Position numbers and translations under genes: made by a program
Shown: piece by piece, positions 1 to 8,418 of the stretch
Layout of the letters: each line of letters starts with the position of its first letter
Numbering within the stretch: the stretch's first letter is position 1
Assembly: GCF_004345245.1 (NCBI RefSeq)
Contig: NZ_SLUQ01000006.1
Location: 1-64,000 of the forward strand
Direction of reading: 5' to 3'
Length of the DNA: 64,000 nucleotides
Origin: Rhizobium sp. BK251
Lineage (GTDB): Bacteria; Pseudomonadota; Alphaproteobacteria; Rhizobiales; Rhizobiaceae
The notes under the pieces: generated by a model
What the model was told of the DNA's origin: nothing
Database searches by the model: none
The model's input: only the letters and a program-made list of their open reading frames with translations

Positions 1-96
1 GGGCTTGCCGGAACAAGCTTCAAGCACGAGCATCTCGCCGCGATTACCGCGGAAGGCCCGCAGCGCGGCTTCTTCGAAGTCCATGCCGAAAACTAA
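1..96 (+). pseudogene. MNIO (DUF692/BufB-like) fragment, truncated
   Basis: Frame 1 is open from the window edge to a TAA at 94-96. Its end (FKHEHL...GFFEVHAEN) resembles the N-terminal strand-helix motif of MNIO/DUF692 iron-dependent enzymes, where a Tyr-Met-Gly-Ala-Gly stretch normally follows EVHAEN. Here the stop falls immediately after EN, and no downstream frame continues the family. That points to a gene cut off after its first few dozen codons. The true start lies outside the window, so whether anything upstream is functional cannot be seen. Family assignment is by motif memory only. Confidence 0.45.
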
Positions 97-227
97 CGCC
101 GCCTGTCTGCAGCAAAGCAACGGACAAGTGTGTCCGATCTCGCATGACCGGCCACAGCTGCCGGCGCCCTCAATGAAATAAAGTCAACGGAGTGCTGAAC
201 TCCATCTGCCCAACGAAGGGATTTATC

Positions 228-515
228 ATGACCGCATTTGTTGTGTTTACCAGGGAAGAGATACTCGATCAGAGAGAGCTTGATGAATACTCCGCGAAGG
301 TCGGAAAGACATTCGATGGTCATCAGGTGAAGGCCCACGCAGCCTATGGGACGCTCGAAGTGCTGGAAGGTCCGCAGATCCTGGGCGCGGTCATTCTCGA
401 GTTCCCCGATATGGACGCCGCACGGAATTGGTACCACAGTCCATCGTATCAGGAGGTCGTGCAGCATCGATTTCAGGGTGCAAACTACCGCAGCTTTATC
501 GTCCAGGCCCTGTGA
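228..515 (+). CDS. DUF1330 family protein
   Basis: This is a 95-residue protein starting at the ATG at 228, preceded by an AAGGG ribosome site; an upstream in-frame start at 192 lacks one. The sequence has the short ferredoxin-like fold signature of DUF1330: an N-terminal strand (TAFVVFTREEI), a central G-x-x-EVLEGP strand, the VILEFPDMDAARNWYHSPSYQEV block, and a terminal strand with RSFIVQ. These are small dimeric proteins of unknown reaction, often beside metabolic genes. The neighbours do not suggest a role: a truncated MNIO gene lies upstream and an acetyltransferase downstream. Confidence 0.8.
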   Translation: MTAFVVFTREEILDQRELDEYSAKVGKTFDGHQVKAHAAYGTLEVLEGPQILGAVILEFPDMDAARNWYHSPSYQEVVQHRFQGANYRSFIVQAL

Positions 516-758
516 TTGCGGGATCACCGAAAATGTCGTCACGCCACTTTATTGTCGGCCCCGACGGTGATCGTGGCGGCCGACCAGATCAAGTTGGCGG
601 CGATCCCACAGATCGAACTCGACGATCCGGATGCCTTCAACGCCATAGCCGCGCATCCCATAGACCAATCGCTGCTGCCCAGGCGATCGTCACAAATCTC
701 GGACCTCTGTGCCAAGCCGCTCGCGCGCGGGGATTATCGTTAAATTGAGAGGAATATT

Positions 759-1601
759 ATGCCAAGAAAGCACGTCATTGGTCCCTCGCCTTCCGCCGTG
801 GAGTGGATCGAGCGGGAAGCATGGATCGACATATATGAGGCGGCTCCTGCAGCGGTGAACACGGCGCTCAAGTTGCACTCGACCCTAATTGGAGAGACGC
901 CGGTTTTCGCCTGCCTCGGCATACCAATATCGGAGCTCAATCGGGCGTTTATGCTGGACGATCTAGCTAAGCCGAAAATTGACGACGCGGCCCAGTGGCT
1001 CGAGGACATTGCAGCTCCCAATTTTGCACTGCAAATCGCAGCAAACGACACGACTGCCGAGTTGCAGGCGTGGGCCAGGCGAAATCATTTTGAACCCTTC
1101 GGCAATGGCTGGTCGAAACTCACGAAAAATATCGCTTTTGACGAAGAAGGCGATCTTGTCCAAAATGAGCGGATCTCTTTTACGACAGATCCGGATCCGG
1201 CTTTGTATGGCCGCCTCGTCGTCAGTGCGATGGGCCTGCCAGAGGCGGCACAAGCGTGGTTTTCCGCCTTGGTCGGTCGACCAAATTGGACAACGATAGT
1301 TGCTATGCTGGACGGCGAGCCCGTGGGATCGGGAGCGCTTTTCGTCAAGGATACGTGGGCTTGGTTCGGTATCGACGGGACGATTGATAGTGCTCGCAGA
1401 CAGGGGGTCCAGGCAGCGTTGATTCAATTTCGTATTCGGTCTGCGCGAAAGTTAGGGGCATTTTATCTGACGGCGGAAACCGGCCGCCCCGAAAAGGCTG
1501 ATGGCAAGCATACCTCACGTCAAAACTATATACGCAATGGTTTCTCCGAGGCCTACCACAGGCTTAATTTCAAAACGAAGACGGAGGATGGAGCGTCCTG
1601 A
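759..1601 (+). CDS. GNAT family N-acetyltransferase
   Basis: This 280-residue protein has an AGAGGA ribosome site before its ATG. The C-terminal half has the GNAT core: a strand with GEPVGSGALFV, then the acetyl-CoA pyrophosphate-loop region SARRQGVQAALIQFRI (an R-x-x-G-x-A form of motif A), then a C-terminal YIRNGFSEAYHRLNF strand typical of the last GNAT motif. The N-terminal half may be a degenerate second GNAT-like domain, since the protein is about twice the single-domain length. The acceptor substrate cannot be predicted. It appears monocistronic. Confidence 0.75.
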   Translation: MPRKHVIGPSPSAVEWIEREAWIDIYEAAPAAVNTALKLHSTLIGETPVFACLGIPISELNRAFMLDDLAKPKIDDAAQWLEDIAAPNFALQIAANDTTAELQAWARRNHFEPFGNGWSKLTKNIAFDEEGDLVQNERISFTTDPDPALYGRLVVSAMGLPEAAQAWFSALVGRPNWTTIVAMLDGEPVGSGALFVKDTWAWFGIDGTIDSARRQGVQAALIQFRIRSARKLGAFYLTAETGRPEKADGKHTSRQNYIRNGFSEAYHRLNFKTKTEDGAS

Positions 1602-1610
1602 GGACGACAG

Positions 1611-1745
1611 CGTCTGCGAGGCCTGCAGCGCGCCACCGTGATTGCCCAAGCACTAGCTGAGTTGGGAGTCGATCCAGGTCTCGTAGAAGTCGGAAGCCTT
1701 GGGGCAGAGCGTCCAATGCCAGATCGAGATCCGGACAGCCCCTAA
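1611..1745 (+). pseudogene. OmpA-like C-terminal fragment
   Basis: A 44-codon open stretch without a plausible start reads RLRGLQRATVIAQALAELGV followed by DPGLVEVGSLGAERP. This resembles the last helix-strand of OmpA/MotB peptidoglycan-binding domains (R-R-A-x-x-V-x-x-x-L-x-x-x-G-V, then G-x-G-x-x-x-P). It lies just after the acetyltransferase stop and has no upstream OmpA sequence. It looks like debris left by a deletion. The similarity is short and could be chance. Confidence 0.3.
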
Positions 1746-2006
1746 AACGATTGAGTAGAGATATCGGTGGAATAGTGCCGGCGAGACATATCGCCGGACG
1801 ATTTTAGCTGGCAGCTATACTCAGCTGCTCCAGGAATTTCGGCTCCTCTGAACGCCGCTGTTGCCCGAGGCTCTCGCGCCGTTCAAGATGCTGGGAATCC
1901 GAACAGGGGATGGATGTTCGGCTCTCTACCAGCACCGAATGGCTGATCCATAACAGTGGACAGTCAAATTGCCGTCGCATGTCGTCGCGCTCTGGAGGAA
2001 ACACCG
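1746..2006. other. Intergenic stretch, no gene recognised
   Basis: Together with the fragment before it, about 400 bases separate the acetyltransferase from the sugar transporter. No convincing coding frame, hairpin or operator was seen here beyond the OmpA-like tail. The only clear signal is the GGAGG ribosome site at about 1994-1998 for the transporter. Confidence 0.4.
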
Positions 2007-3428
2007 ATGAATTTGGAACCAACCGACTCAACCGGAGATTCGGCGCCACCGGCGGAGAGCCTGACATTCTGGCTTGCCGTCGTGATCGTGGTCGTCATCT
2101 TTGCCGGCGGCCTGTTTGGCTACGACCAGGGTGTAATTTCCGGCGCGCTGCCTGGGATCAAGGAAACGTTCTCGCTCAGCGTCTTTATGCTGCAGGTAGT
2201 GACCAGTTGGGTGACGTTGGGCGCGCTCGCCGGATCACTCATGGCTGGCAGCCTCGGTGATGCGGTCGGACGCAAGCGCACCATGCTCCTTGCGGGCGCG
2301 CTGTTCACGCTGGGCGCAGTTGTACAATCCTTGGCGCCCGGAGAGCTAGTACTGGTTGCCGGACGCCTCGTTGTTGGCATCGGTGTCGGCGTCGCCGCCG
2401 TTGCGGCGCCGCTCTACGCGGCAGAACTCGCACCGGCGAGCTTTCGCGGCCGCTTTATCTCGAGCTACCAGCTTGCGATCACGGTCGGAATTTTCCTAGC
2501 CTATCTCGTCAATGCACATCTTTCGGAGAGCGGCAACTGGCGAATGATGCTCGGAGCGACAGCCGTCCCTGGGCTCGTACTGTTTCTGGTCGCCCTGGTA
2601 GCACCCGAATCTCCTCGCTGGTTGATGATGAAGATTCGCCGCGCCGAGGCGCGCGCGGAAGCCCACAAGGTCTATTCTGACATCGACGTGGAGACACATC
2701 TGAATGCCATCGAGGTCGCTCTTCGCACCGAGGATAAGCCCGCCCCGTGGAGCGAACTATTTCATCGCGAGTGGCGAAATCCGCTGGTCGTGGCGATCGG
2801 GCTGGCGATCTTTCAACAGATCACCGGCATCAATGCGATTATATACTATGCCAATCAGATATTTGCGTCTGCGGGATTTGCATCGCCAGAGTCTCAGGCG
2901 ATCGTAACCACTTGGGCGATCGGCGGCGTCAACGTGGTCGCAACCTTGTTCGCCATCGCCTTCATCGACAACGTCGGGCGTCGCAAATTACTGCTGACCG
3001 GCCTCGTGGGGATGGGCGTGAGCTTGATTGCGGTCGGCGTTGCCTTCCAGTTCATTGGCGTCCAAGGTCAAGCTCCGGCAGCGGTCGGCCCGACGCTGGC
3101 GGGTATTGCCACGGTCGCCGCCCTCATCGTCTTCATCGCCAGTTTCGCCTTTTCGCTGGGTCCCGTAGTTTGGACCGTGATCAACGAAGTGTTTCCTGCG
3201 CGCGTGCGCGGTCGTGGCGTCGCGCTGGCAACCGCCGTCAACTGGGGCTCAGCCTATCTCGTGAGCCAGTTCTTCCTCTCGCTCGTCAATGCCATCGGTA
3301 GCTCTTTGACGTTCTGGCTGTTCGCCTTGTTCTGTGGGATCGCCTGGCTTTGGATCTATCGCACTGTCCCGGAGACAAAGCGGCAATCGCTCGAAGACAT
3401 TCAGCGGATGTGGTCGCCGCAAGAATGA
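2007..3428 (+). CDS. MFS sugar porter (XylE/GalP type)
   Basis: This 473-residue, 12-TM sugar:proton symporter starts at the ATG at 2007, behind TGGAGGAAAC, rather than at the 1956 ATG. Sugar-porter family signatures are present: GYDQGVISGALP in TM1, GRKRTM in the loop 2-3 motif, PESPRWLM at the end of TM6, a QQITGINAIIYYANQIF block in TM7, NVGRRKL in loop 8-9, and a C-terminal PETK. All are placed as in bacterial xylose, galactose or arabinose permeases. The substrate is not predictable. The nearest catabolic genes (5-15 kb) have their own ABC importer, so this is probably independent. Confidence 0.93.
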   Translation: MNLEPTDSTGDSAPPAESLTFWLAVVIVVVIFAGGLFGYDQGVISGALPGIKETFSLSVFMLQVVTSWVTLGALAGSLMAGSLGDAVGRKRTMLLAGALFTLGAVVQSLAPGELVLVAGRLVVGIGVGVAAVAAPLYAAELAPASFRGRFISSYQLAITVGIFLAYLVNAHLSESGNWRMMLGATAVPGLVLFLVALVAPESPRWLMMKIRRAEARAEAHKVYSDIDVETHLNAIEVALRTEDKPAPWSELFHREWRNPLVVAIGLAIFQQITGINAIIYYANQIFASAGFASPESQAIVTTWAIGGVNVVATLFAIAFIDNVGRRKLLLTGLVGMGVSLIAVGVAFQFIGVQGQAPAAVGPTLAGIATVAALIVFIASFAFSLGPVVWTVINEVFPARVRGRGVALATAVNWGSAYLVSQFFLSLVNAIGSSLTFWLFALFCGIAWLWIYRTVPETKRQSLEDIQRMWSPQE

Positions 3429-3495
3429 TCTGTCCCACGAGTTCAGGGTTCTGCATAGTCGCCCTGGATCGGGACCGGAGGCGCGATCCGGCGGC

Positions 3496-4476
3496 TTACG
3501 CCGCCACCTCCCCGTGGTTATGGTCGCCATCATCCTCGCCATGATCAGCGTCGAGATCCGGCTGCAGATGATGCAGGTAGTCGACAGCGCGCTGTGCGTG
3601 GGCGGCAGCGGTGAAGATGGCGCGCCTGTCGCGGCCGAGGACCTCGAGCCAGCTGGCGAGATAGCTCGCATGATCCGGGCGTGGCTGAAGTTCAGGGACG
3701 ATGCCGAGATCGGCGCAGAGGAAGCAGCTGCCGAGTTCGGCAATCAGCTCCTCGCGGGCGCGTTCGCTCCTGTCTTTGGCATAGCGGCTGAGATCGCGAT
3801 CGAGCCGATGCGGCGATGCCGTCCAGTGGGTCATCTCGTGACTGAGTACTGCGACATAGGAACCGTCATCCGTGAACGCATCGAAGGCTGGCATCTGGAT
3901 ATAGTCGCGGGCCGGCACGTAATAGGCTGCCGTTCCCCCATGGCGGATCATCGCCCCGGTATTGGCAAAGAAGCGGCCGGCGTCGCCGATGCGGATCAGC
4001 GGATCCTCAACCGGAACCGGGGCATTGGCGATGTCGTCATACCGGTCGTCGAGGCCGGCGATCTGGTCGCGGTTGAAGACGGTGTAGCTCTTCAGGAACG
4101 GAATATCCTGTTCCAGCTCCTCGCCGGTCTCGGACGTTTCCTTGCGCATGAACGAACTGGCGAAGAGGACGGTCGTCCCGGTCTCGCCCTTGCGGACCGC
4201 GCCGCCAAGTTCGATCGCCTGGCGGAAGGTCATCCAGGTCGACGAGGCAAAGCCGCGGGCGATCGCCTCGGACCAGAGAAGCAGGACATTGATGCCCGAA
4301 TAGGGCTGGCCATTGTGGCGCAGTGGCCGGGTGATCGCGCCGGTCGCGGAACCAGAGTTCCATGGCCTGGTCCATGGTCTGACCCAGGGCCGCACGCCCT
4401 GCTCGAGCTCGGCGATGATCGTGTCGGTGATGCGGCTGTAGAGATCGGCGCGTTGATTGGACTGCTGCCTGCCCAT
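3496..4476 (-). CDS. ardC: ArdC-like antirestriction / zincin-domain protein
   Basis: This 326-residue protein starts at 4476 behind a CGGAGG site. The N-terminal ssDNA-binding domain (DUF1738) is seen in DLYSRITDTIIAELEQG, RPWxxPW, the NGQPYSGINVLLLW block and WMTFRQAIELGGAVRKGE. The C-terminal half is a metallopeptidase-like domain with HEMTHW (HExxH) plus RLDRD and the EELIAELGSCFL helix supplying a further acidic residue. ArdC proteins are carried by conjugative plasmids and protect incoming ssDNA from restriction. No tra gene lies nearby, so this is probably a cargo remnant of plasmid transfer. It points toward the convergent sugar transporter. Confidence 0.88.
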   Translation of the reverse strand: MGRQQSNQRADLYSRITDTIIAELEQGVRPWVRPWTRPWNSGSATGAITRPLRHNGQPYSGINVLLLWSEAIARGFASSTWMTFRQAIELGGAVRKGETGTTVLFASSFMRKETSETGEELEQDIPFLKSYTVFNRDQIAGLDDRYDDIANAPVPVEDPLIRIGDAGRFFANTGAMIRHGGTAAYYVPARDYIQMPAFDAFTDDGSYVAVLSHEMTHWTASPHRLDRDLSRYAKDRSERAREELIAELGSCFLCADLGIVPELQPRPDHASYLASWLEVLGRDRRAIFTAAAHAQRAVDYLHHLQPDLDADHGEDDGDHNHGEVAA

Positions 4477-4762
4477 GTTGGAACCTCCGTTTTGCGGTCG
4501 CGGCCATCGCGACCTGCTACGGCGGTCCCGAAGCCAGGCGGCAAGCAGCGCCCGCACCCGAAGGGCCGCAACGCAGTGGAGGACGGCAAGGCCGTTGCGA
4601 GCGATGCGCGCCTGGCAGGACCAGAGCCGCAGCAGGGCGCGATGGCGGCAGTCGCACGGAGATGATCGGCAAGGCAGGATGCGGCAGGGGCAGAGACGTT
4701 GAACGATTGTACGGCGGACGCAGACAGCAGCAGCCGCCTCCCCTCACCTCACCTTCCCGACC
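4477..4762. other. GC-rich gap upstream of ardC
   Basis: This stretch is very GC-rich and holds only the ardC ribosome site, with presumably its promoter. No credible coding frame was found on either strand. Confidence 0.4.
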
Positions 4763-4945
4763 GTGGGAATGAACTGTTTTCGGGCACCAGGGCGAACATT
4801 GCCGCGAATGGCGGACTCTGTGAACGTTGCGCAGAGACTAGAGTCACTCAACAAGCAGTACGGGACGAGTTGCCTGGTGAGCGGCGAGACGGCGACGACC
4901 GTTGGCAATAGTTCACGCCTAAAATACTTGGGATCGACGATCCGT
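4763..4945 (+). pseudogene. Class III adenylate/guanylate cyclase fragment
   Basis: The frame contains APGRT, then DSVNVAQRLESLNKQYGTS, SGETATT and LKYLGS. This matches the end of a class III nucleotide cyclase catalytic domain, where G-D-x-V-N-x-A-x-R-L-E, an I-x-x-S-E-E strand and the L-G-x-x-x-x-K-G tail occur in this order. The upstream catalytic half with the metal-binding aspartates is absent, and the sequence is already eroded just before VNVAQRLE. Downstream the frame runs into unrelated sequence overlapping the end of the antisense propeller gene. I read it as a remnant. Confidence 0.6.
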
Positions 4946-5125
4946 TCGCAACAGGCAGAAACAGGTCGACCTGCATGTGTTGGCGGATTGACTTCATCTG
5001 CTGAAATGCTCTTTGCACAGCCAGTCACGTGGGCATCTGGTTTTGCGCTCGGTGCTGCGGCCAGGAACAGGCCAAAAACCCGCTCTGGCCGCAATGCGAA
5101 CGATAGCGCGTCACCTATCGGTTTC

Positions 5126-6028
5126 CTATTTGGGTTTCCCAGACGGATACCGGACATAGGCGAACGACTTCGAGTCCGGCGACCACGATGCGACATTGAT
5201 GCTTCCTTGCCCACCGTTGAAGCGATCGATGTCGACTGTCGCGCCGCCTTCGGGCCTCATGGTCCGGATGATTACATCCTTGTCAGCGGGATGACCGACC
5301 GTCCCTTGCGGGAACGCGATATAGGCGACGATGCTGCCGTCCGGCGACAAGTGCGGGAACCAGTTGACCAGCTCATCATGTGTCAATTGCTGTAGGTCCG
5401 ACCCATCGGGCCGCATCCGGAAGACCTGTGCATGTCCAGGCACCTTCGCGGCCGCTTCCGAGTTGAAGTAGATCCAGGCACCGTCCGGGCTATATTCCGG
5501 CCCATCGACCGGGCAGGCTCCATCTGTCAGAACGGTGTCCGGTCCGCCGGCCGAGGGAATGGTGCATACACGCGTGATCACCTTGCCGCCTTCGAGCTCG
5601 AGACCGACATAGGCGAGAGTTTCCCCGTCCGGCGAAATGCCGTGAAGATAGTATCGAAATCCACGGGACGGATCCTGTTCGTTCGACACACGCTCTGGCG
5701 TGCCGCCATCGATACCGACCCGATAGAGGTGGCCGTCGTTAGCGCTGATATAAAGGTGCTTCCCGTCGGGCGACACGACATGGTCATTGTTCAGATCTTC
5801 GATCGGCGCGGTGTTGATGCGGGAAGGACCGACTGTGCCATCCGGAGATATCCGGAAGAGGCGGCCGTCACCGTTGTAGACGAGCCACTTCCCGTCCGGC
5901 ATCCAATTCGGTGCTTCGATGAGCTCGGTCGTTTCGTAGATGACTTCGACACGGCTGCCGTCGCGCGAGGCGACAACGAGCTGGCTGATCTGGCCGTCAT
6001 GCAAACGGCGCGGCGACTTGGGGCGCAT
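5126..6028 (-). CDS. TolB-like beta-propeller (PD40 repeat) protein
   Basis: This 300-residue protein has no signal peptide. It is built of repeated blades around an SPDGxxLxY core: MPDGKWLVY, SPDGKHLYIS, SPDGETLAYV, SPDGAWIYF, SPDGSIVAYI and SPDSKSFAY. That is six PD40/WD40-like repeats, as in the C-terminal propeller of TolB and in oligogalacturonate-lyase-type proteins. It is the last gene of the minus-strand sugar operon, 21 bases after the TIM-barrel gene. Its place there suggests a cytoplasmic enzyme or sugar-binding propeller rather than the TolB envelope role. The reaction is unknown. Confidence 0.8.
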   Translation of the reverse strand: MRPKSPRRLHDGQISQLVVASRDGSRVEVIYETTELIEAPNWMPDGKWLVYNGDGRLFRISPDGTVGPSRINTAPIEDLNNDHVVSPDGKHLYISANDGHLYRVGIDGGTPERVSNEQDPSRGFRYYLHGISPDGETLAYVGLELEGGKVITRVCTIPSAGGPDTVLTDGACPVDGPEYSPDGAWIYFNSEAAAKVPGHAQVFRMRPDGSDLQQLTHDELVNWFPHLSPDGSIVAYIAFPQGTVGHPADKDVIIRTMRPEGGATVDIDRFNGGQGSINVASWSPDSKSFAYVRYPSGKPK

Positions 6029-6049
6029 GGGTTGCCTTTCTTTCTAGGT

Positions 6050-6805
6050 TTACGCGATGGCGGCCGATGTCATCCAGCCGTCGAGAAAATCGATTGATCG
6101 GTTGAGGAAGCCCGAAACGTCCTGAGCGTGGTCGTGCTCCATGACCAACAGGTCTACGCGGGTCTGGTTCAGCGATGCGCGGATCGCTTTCCATTCGAGC
6201 ACGCCGGATCCAATGTCGGCACCGCCTTTTTGTTTCGGATCACCTTCCGGACCGGAAACGTCCCGCATATGGAGGGCGGTAATTCGGCGTCCGTTGGTCC
6301 TCAGCTCTGCGGCCGGATCAACGCCAGCCGATGCGAGCCAACCGAGATCGCACTCCCACTCGAGCTCCGGAACCGACTCAAGGAGGAGATCGATCGGACG
6401 CTCCCTCGCAGCGATCGGTACAAGCTCTGCACCGCCGTTGTGCCAACCGAGCCGTAGCCCTTCGGCCTTCATCTGATGCGAAAGTTCGAGGAGCTCGCGT
6501 CCGACATCCAGGCATCCGCCCCGACTTGATATTCTGTCGGCCTCGATGCCCGGAACAATGAAGCGGCGAACCTCGAACGCCCTGGCAACCTTTTGGCGGC
6601 GATCCCTGTCTTTCAAGTGCGCTAAAGACATATGGGCGCTCGGCATCGTCATATTCCGCGAGGACAGACTGTTGGCGAGCCCTTCTATTTCATAGATCGC
6701 GTCCCAGCCTTCAACGCGAGATACACCTCGCCGAACCAATAGATCTAAAAGAGGGTCAAGCTGGGCGACATCGCGCGCTGTATAGAGTTGGAACGACAGG
6801 TGCAT
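6050..6805 (-). CDS. Xylose-isomerase-like TIM barrel (sugar isomerase/epimerase)
   Basis: This 251-residue protein of the AP endonuclease 2/IolE-IolI superfamily begins MHLSFQLYTARD. Metal-ligand positions fit a divalent-metal sugar epimerase: LGWHNGG after strand 5, WECDLGW after strand 6, LHMRDV after strand 7, and a late VMEHDHA glutamate. It is a paralogue of the adjacent upstream gene and is separated from it by 4 bases. In known clusters such proteins work with DUF1080 proteins on oxidised sugars or glycosides; that link is inference here. Confidence 0.88.
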   Translation of the reverse strand: MHLSFQLYTARDVAQLDPLLDLLVRRGVSRVEGWDAIYEIEGLANSLSSRNMTMPSAHMSLAHLKDRDRRQKVARAFEVRRFIVPGIEADRISSRGGCLDVGRELLELSHQMKAEGLRLGWHNGGAELVPIAARERPIDLLLESVPELEWECDLGWLASAGVDPAAELRTNGRRITALHMRDVSGPEGDPKQKGGADIGSGVLEWKAIRASLNQTRVDLLVMEHDHAQDVSGFLNRSIDFLDGWMTSAAIA

Positions 6806-6809
6806 GAAT

Positions 6810-7568
6810 TTAGTCCTTCATGCTCTTGATGAACTCGATCGAACGCTTGGCCGTCTCGAACCAATCCTTGGGATCGTCGTGTTCGACGACGACGTGATCG
6901 GTGCGCGTCGTCGAAAACAGCGGCCAGAGCCGGGACCAGTCGATAATGCCGTCGCCCATCGCAGCCCATCCGGCCTCTTCGGTCACGCCGGCAGCCTTTG
7001 TGTCTTTGACTTGAATCGCCAGAATTCGGTCAGCGTGACGTTGAAGGGCTTCGACCGGATCGACGCCGGCCCGGGTCACCCAAGCAAAGTCGGCTTCGAA
7101 ACCGACACCCGGTCCGGCCGCCTCAAGCAGATGGTCGATCGGGTAGGCACCGTCAGGAAGTGCAACGTACTCGAAGTCATGATTGTGCCAAGCGAGCCGT
7201 AGCCCCTGCCCCGCCAGACTGTCCGCGACCTTACGGAGACTGGCGCCGATGCGACGCCAGCCGTCGGCGTCCTGCGGTCGCTGCTCCGGTGCCAGCCATG
7301 GCGGTATCAGGAGATCGGAGCCAAGAGTGTGGGCAATATCGGCGAAGCGTGCCGGATCGGCAACGAGCTCGTCGTAGGGGAGATGAAAGCCAAAGCACTT
7401 CAATCCCACATTGTCGAGTTGCGCGCGAAACCCCGAGGGATCAGCCTCGTAGTTTGGAAGGAAGGGTTCGACGCCGTCATGGCCAAGCGCCGCCAGCTTT
7501 TCGAGCTGTGGTTCAACCGGTGGAAAATTGCGGGAGGAATAGAGTTGAAACGCGATCTTGTAGGTCAA
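6810..7568 (-). CDS. Xylose-isomerase-like TIM barrel (sugar isomerase/epimerase)
   Basis: This is a second member of the same family, 252 residues. I chose a TTG start at 7568 because AGGAG lies 8 bases upstream and the protein then begins TYKIAFQLYSSRN, aligning with its paralogue. The ATG starts further upstream give an N-terminal tail overlapping the intergenic region. Family motifs include LAWHNHDFEY, VGFEADFAWVTRAGVDP, ILAIQVKDTKA and VVVEHDDPKDW, giving the Glu/Asp/His metal set. The tandem pair may be two steps or two subunits of one epimerase/isomerase. Confidence 0.88.
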   Translation of the reverse strand: MTYKIAFQLYSSRNFPPVEPQLEKLAALGHDGVEPFLPNYEADPSGFRAQLDNVGLKCFGFHLPYDELVADPARFADIAHTLGSDLLIPPWLAPEQRPQDADGWRRIGASLRKVADSLAGQGLRLAWHNHDFEYVALPDGAYPIDHLLEAAGPGVGFEADFAWVTRAGVDPVEALQRHADRILAIQVKDTKAAGVTEEAGWAAMGDGIIDWSRLWPLFSTTRTDHVVVEHDDPKDWFETAKRSIEFIKSMKD

Positions 7569-7582
7569 TTCAGTTCTCCTGA

Positions 7583-8410
7583 TCAGAGCGTGCGGATGCG
7601 GATGTTGCGCCATCTGCACGCTGCCGCCCGTCCCCATCGCTCGTCGCCGATGTTGGGGTCGTTGTCGTGGACTTCGAAGGCTATGTGTCCGGATCTGCCG
7701 AGGAGCGCCTTGGTGGCTTCTGGATCGAAAACCGAGGGAGGAAATGCCGCAGCGTCCATCTCGGCGATGCGCGTGCCGTTGATCACCGTAGTGATCATAG
7801 GAAGTTCACCCCTGACCGTGACACGGAACTCGTTCCAGGCATCCCATTTCCATATGCGCATGAACTCCCCGCCAGTCGCAGCGCAAGACAGAAGCGAGCG
7901 CTTGAGATCGCTGATCGGCTCGATAGTCGTCTCCGGATCCTCCAGCTTGATGCCGATAGGATTGCCCGCGGCGTCTCGATCGACGTCGACCTGGAAATTG
8001 ATCGCGTGGAACCTGCCGATCCCGTTCCCGTAGAAGCCGCCGATGTTGCCGGATTTCCGGTGATCCAGGAGGATCTGATAGCCCTGCGAGCCAATCGCGC
8101 TTGCCCGCACCATGATCCCAGTATCTGCGGGCCAGTCGGGTCGGGCTTCGAAGATCAGTTCGAAATCCTCGTAGGTTTCATCGCTGACGAGATATGCACC
8201 AAGGCCGCAACCCGGCGGATCCTGCCGTCCGACGATTGCGCCGTCCTCGATCGTCCACCGACCAGAGTGCGCCTTGATCCGGCTGGCCTCAGGCTCCGAA
8301 ATGTCGGGCATCGGTTGCGTGGGCCATTGCGGCGCCACGGTGCGCGGAACCGCATGCCAGCCCGCGATCGTCCTTCCATCGAAAAGTGAGCGTTCAGAAT
8401 TTGTCATCAT
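7583..8410 (-). CDS. DUF1080 (3-keto-disaccharide hydrolase-like) protein
   Basis: This 275-residue protein has no signal peptide and starts behind GGAAGC. The DUF1080 lectin-like fold is recognisable from SLFDGRTIAGWHA, WTIEDGAIVGR, YEDFELIFEARPDWPADTGIMVRAS, GYQILLDHRKSGNIGGFYG, WNEFRVTVRGELPMITTVINGTRIAE and the terminal GHIAFEVHD...RWRNIRIR. Characterised relatives hydrolyse 3-keto-glycosides or bind sugars. Most Bacteroidetes members are secreted, whereas this one looks cytoplasmic. It lies within the sugar operon between the aldo-keto reductase and the TIM barrels. Confidence 0.85.
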   Translation of the reverse strand: MMTNSERSLFDGRTIAGWHAVPRTVAPQWPTQPMPDISEPEASRIKAHSGRWTIEDGAIVGRQDPPGCGLGAYLVSDETYEDFELIFEARPDWPADTGIMVRASAIGSQGYQILLDHRKSGNIGGFYGNGIGRFHAINFQVDVDRDAAGNPIGIKLEDPETTIEPISDLKRSLLSCAATGGEFMRIWKWDAWNEFRVTVRGELPMITTVINGTRIAEMDAAAFPPSVFDPEATKALLGRSGHIAFEVHDNDPNIGDERWGRAAACRWRNIRIRTL

Positions 8411-8418
8411 GCTTCCTG

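Noticed and set aside
516..743. A 75-codon frame after the DUF1330 gene
   Set aside because: No ribosome site or family resemblance; it overlaps nothing but looks like chance in GC-rich DNA.
3334..4665. A 443-codon plus-strand frame opposite ardC
   Set aside because: It is the antisense shadow of the ardC coding region, with no domain of its own.
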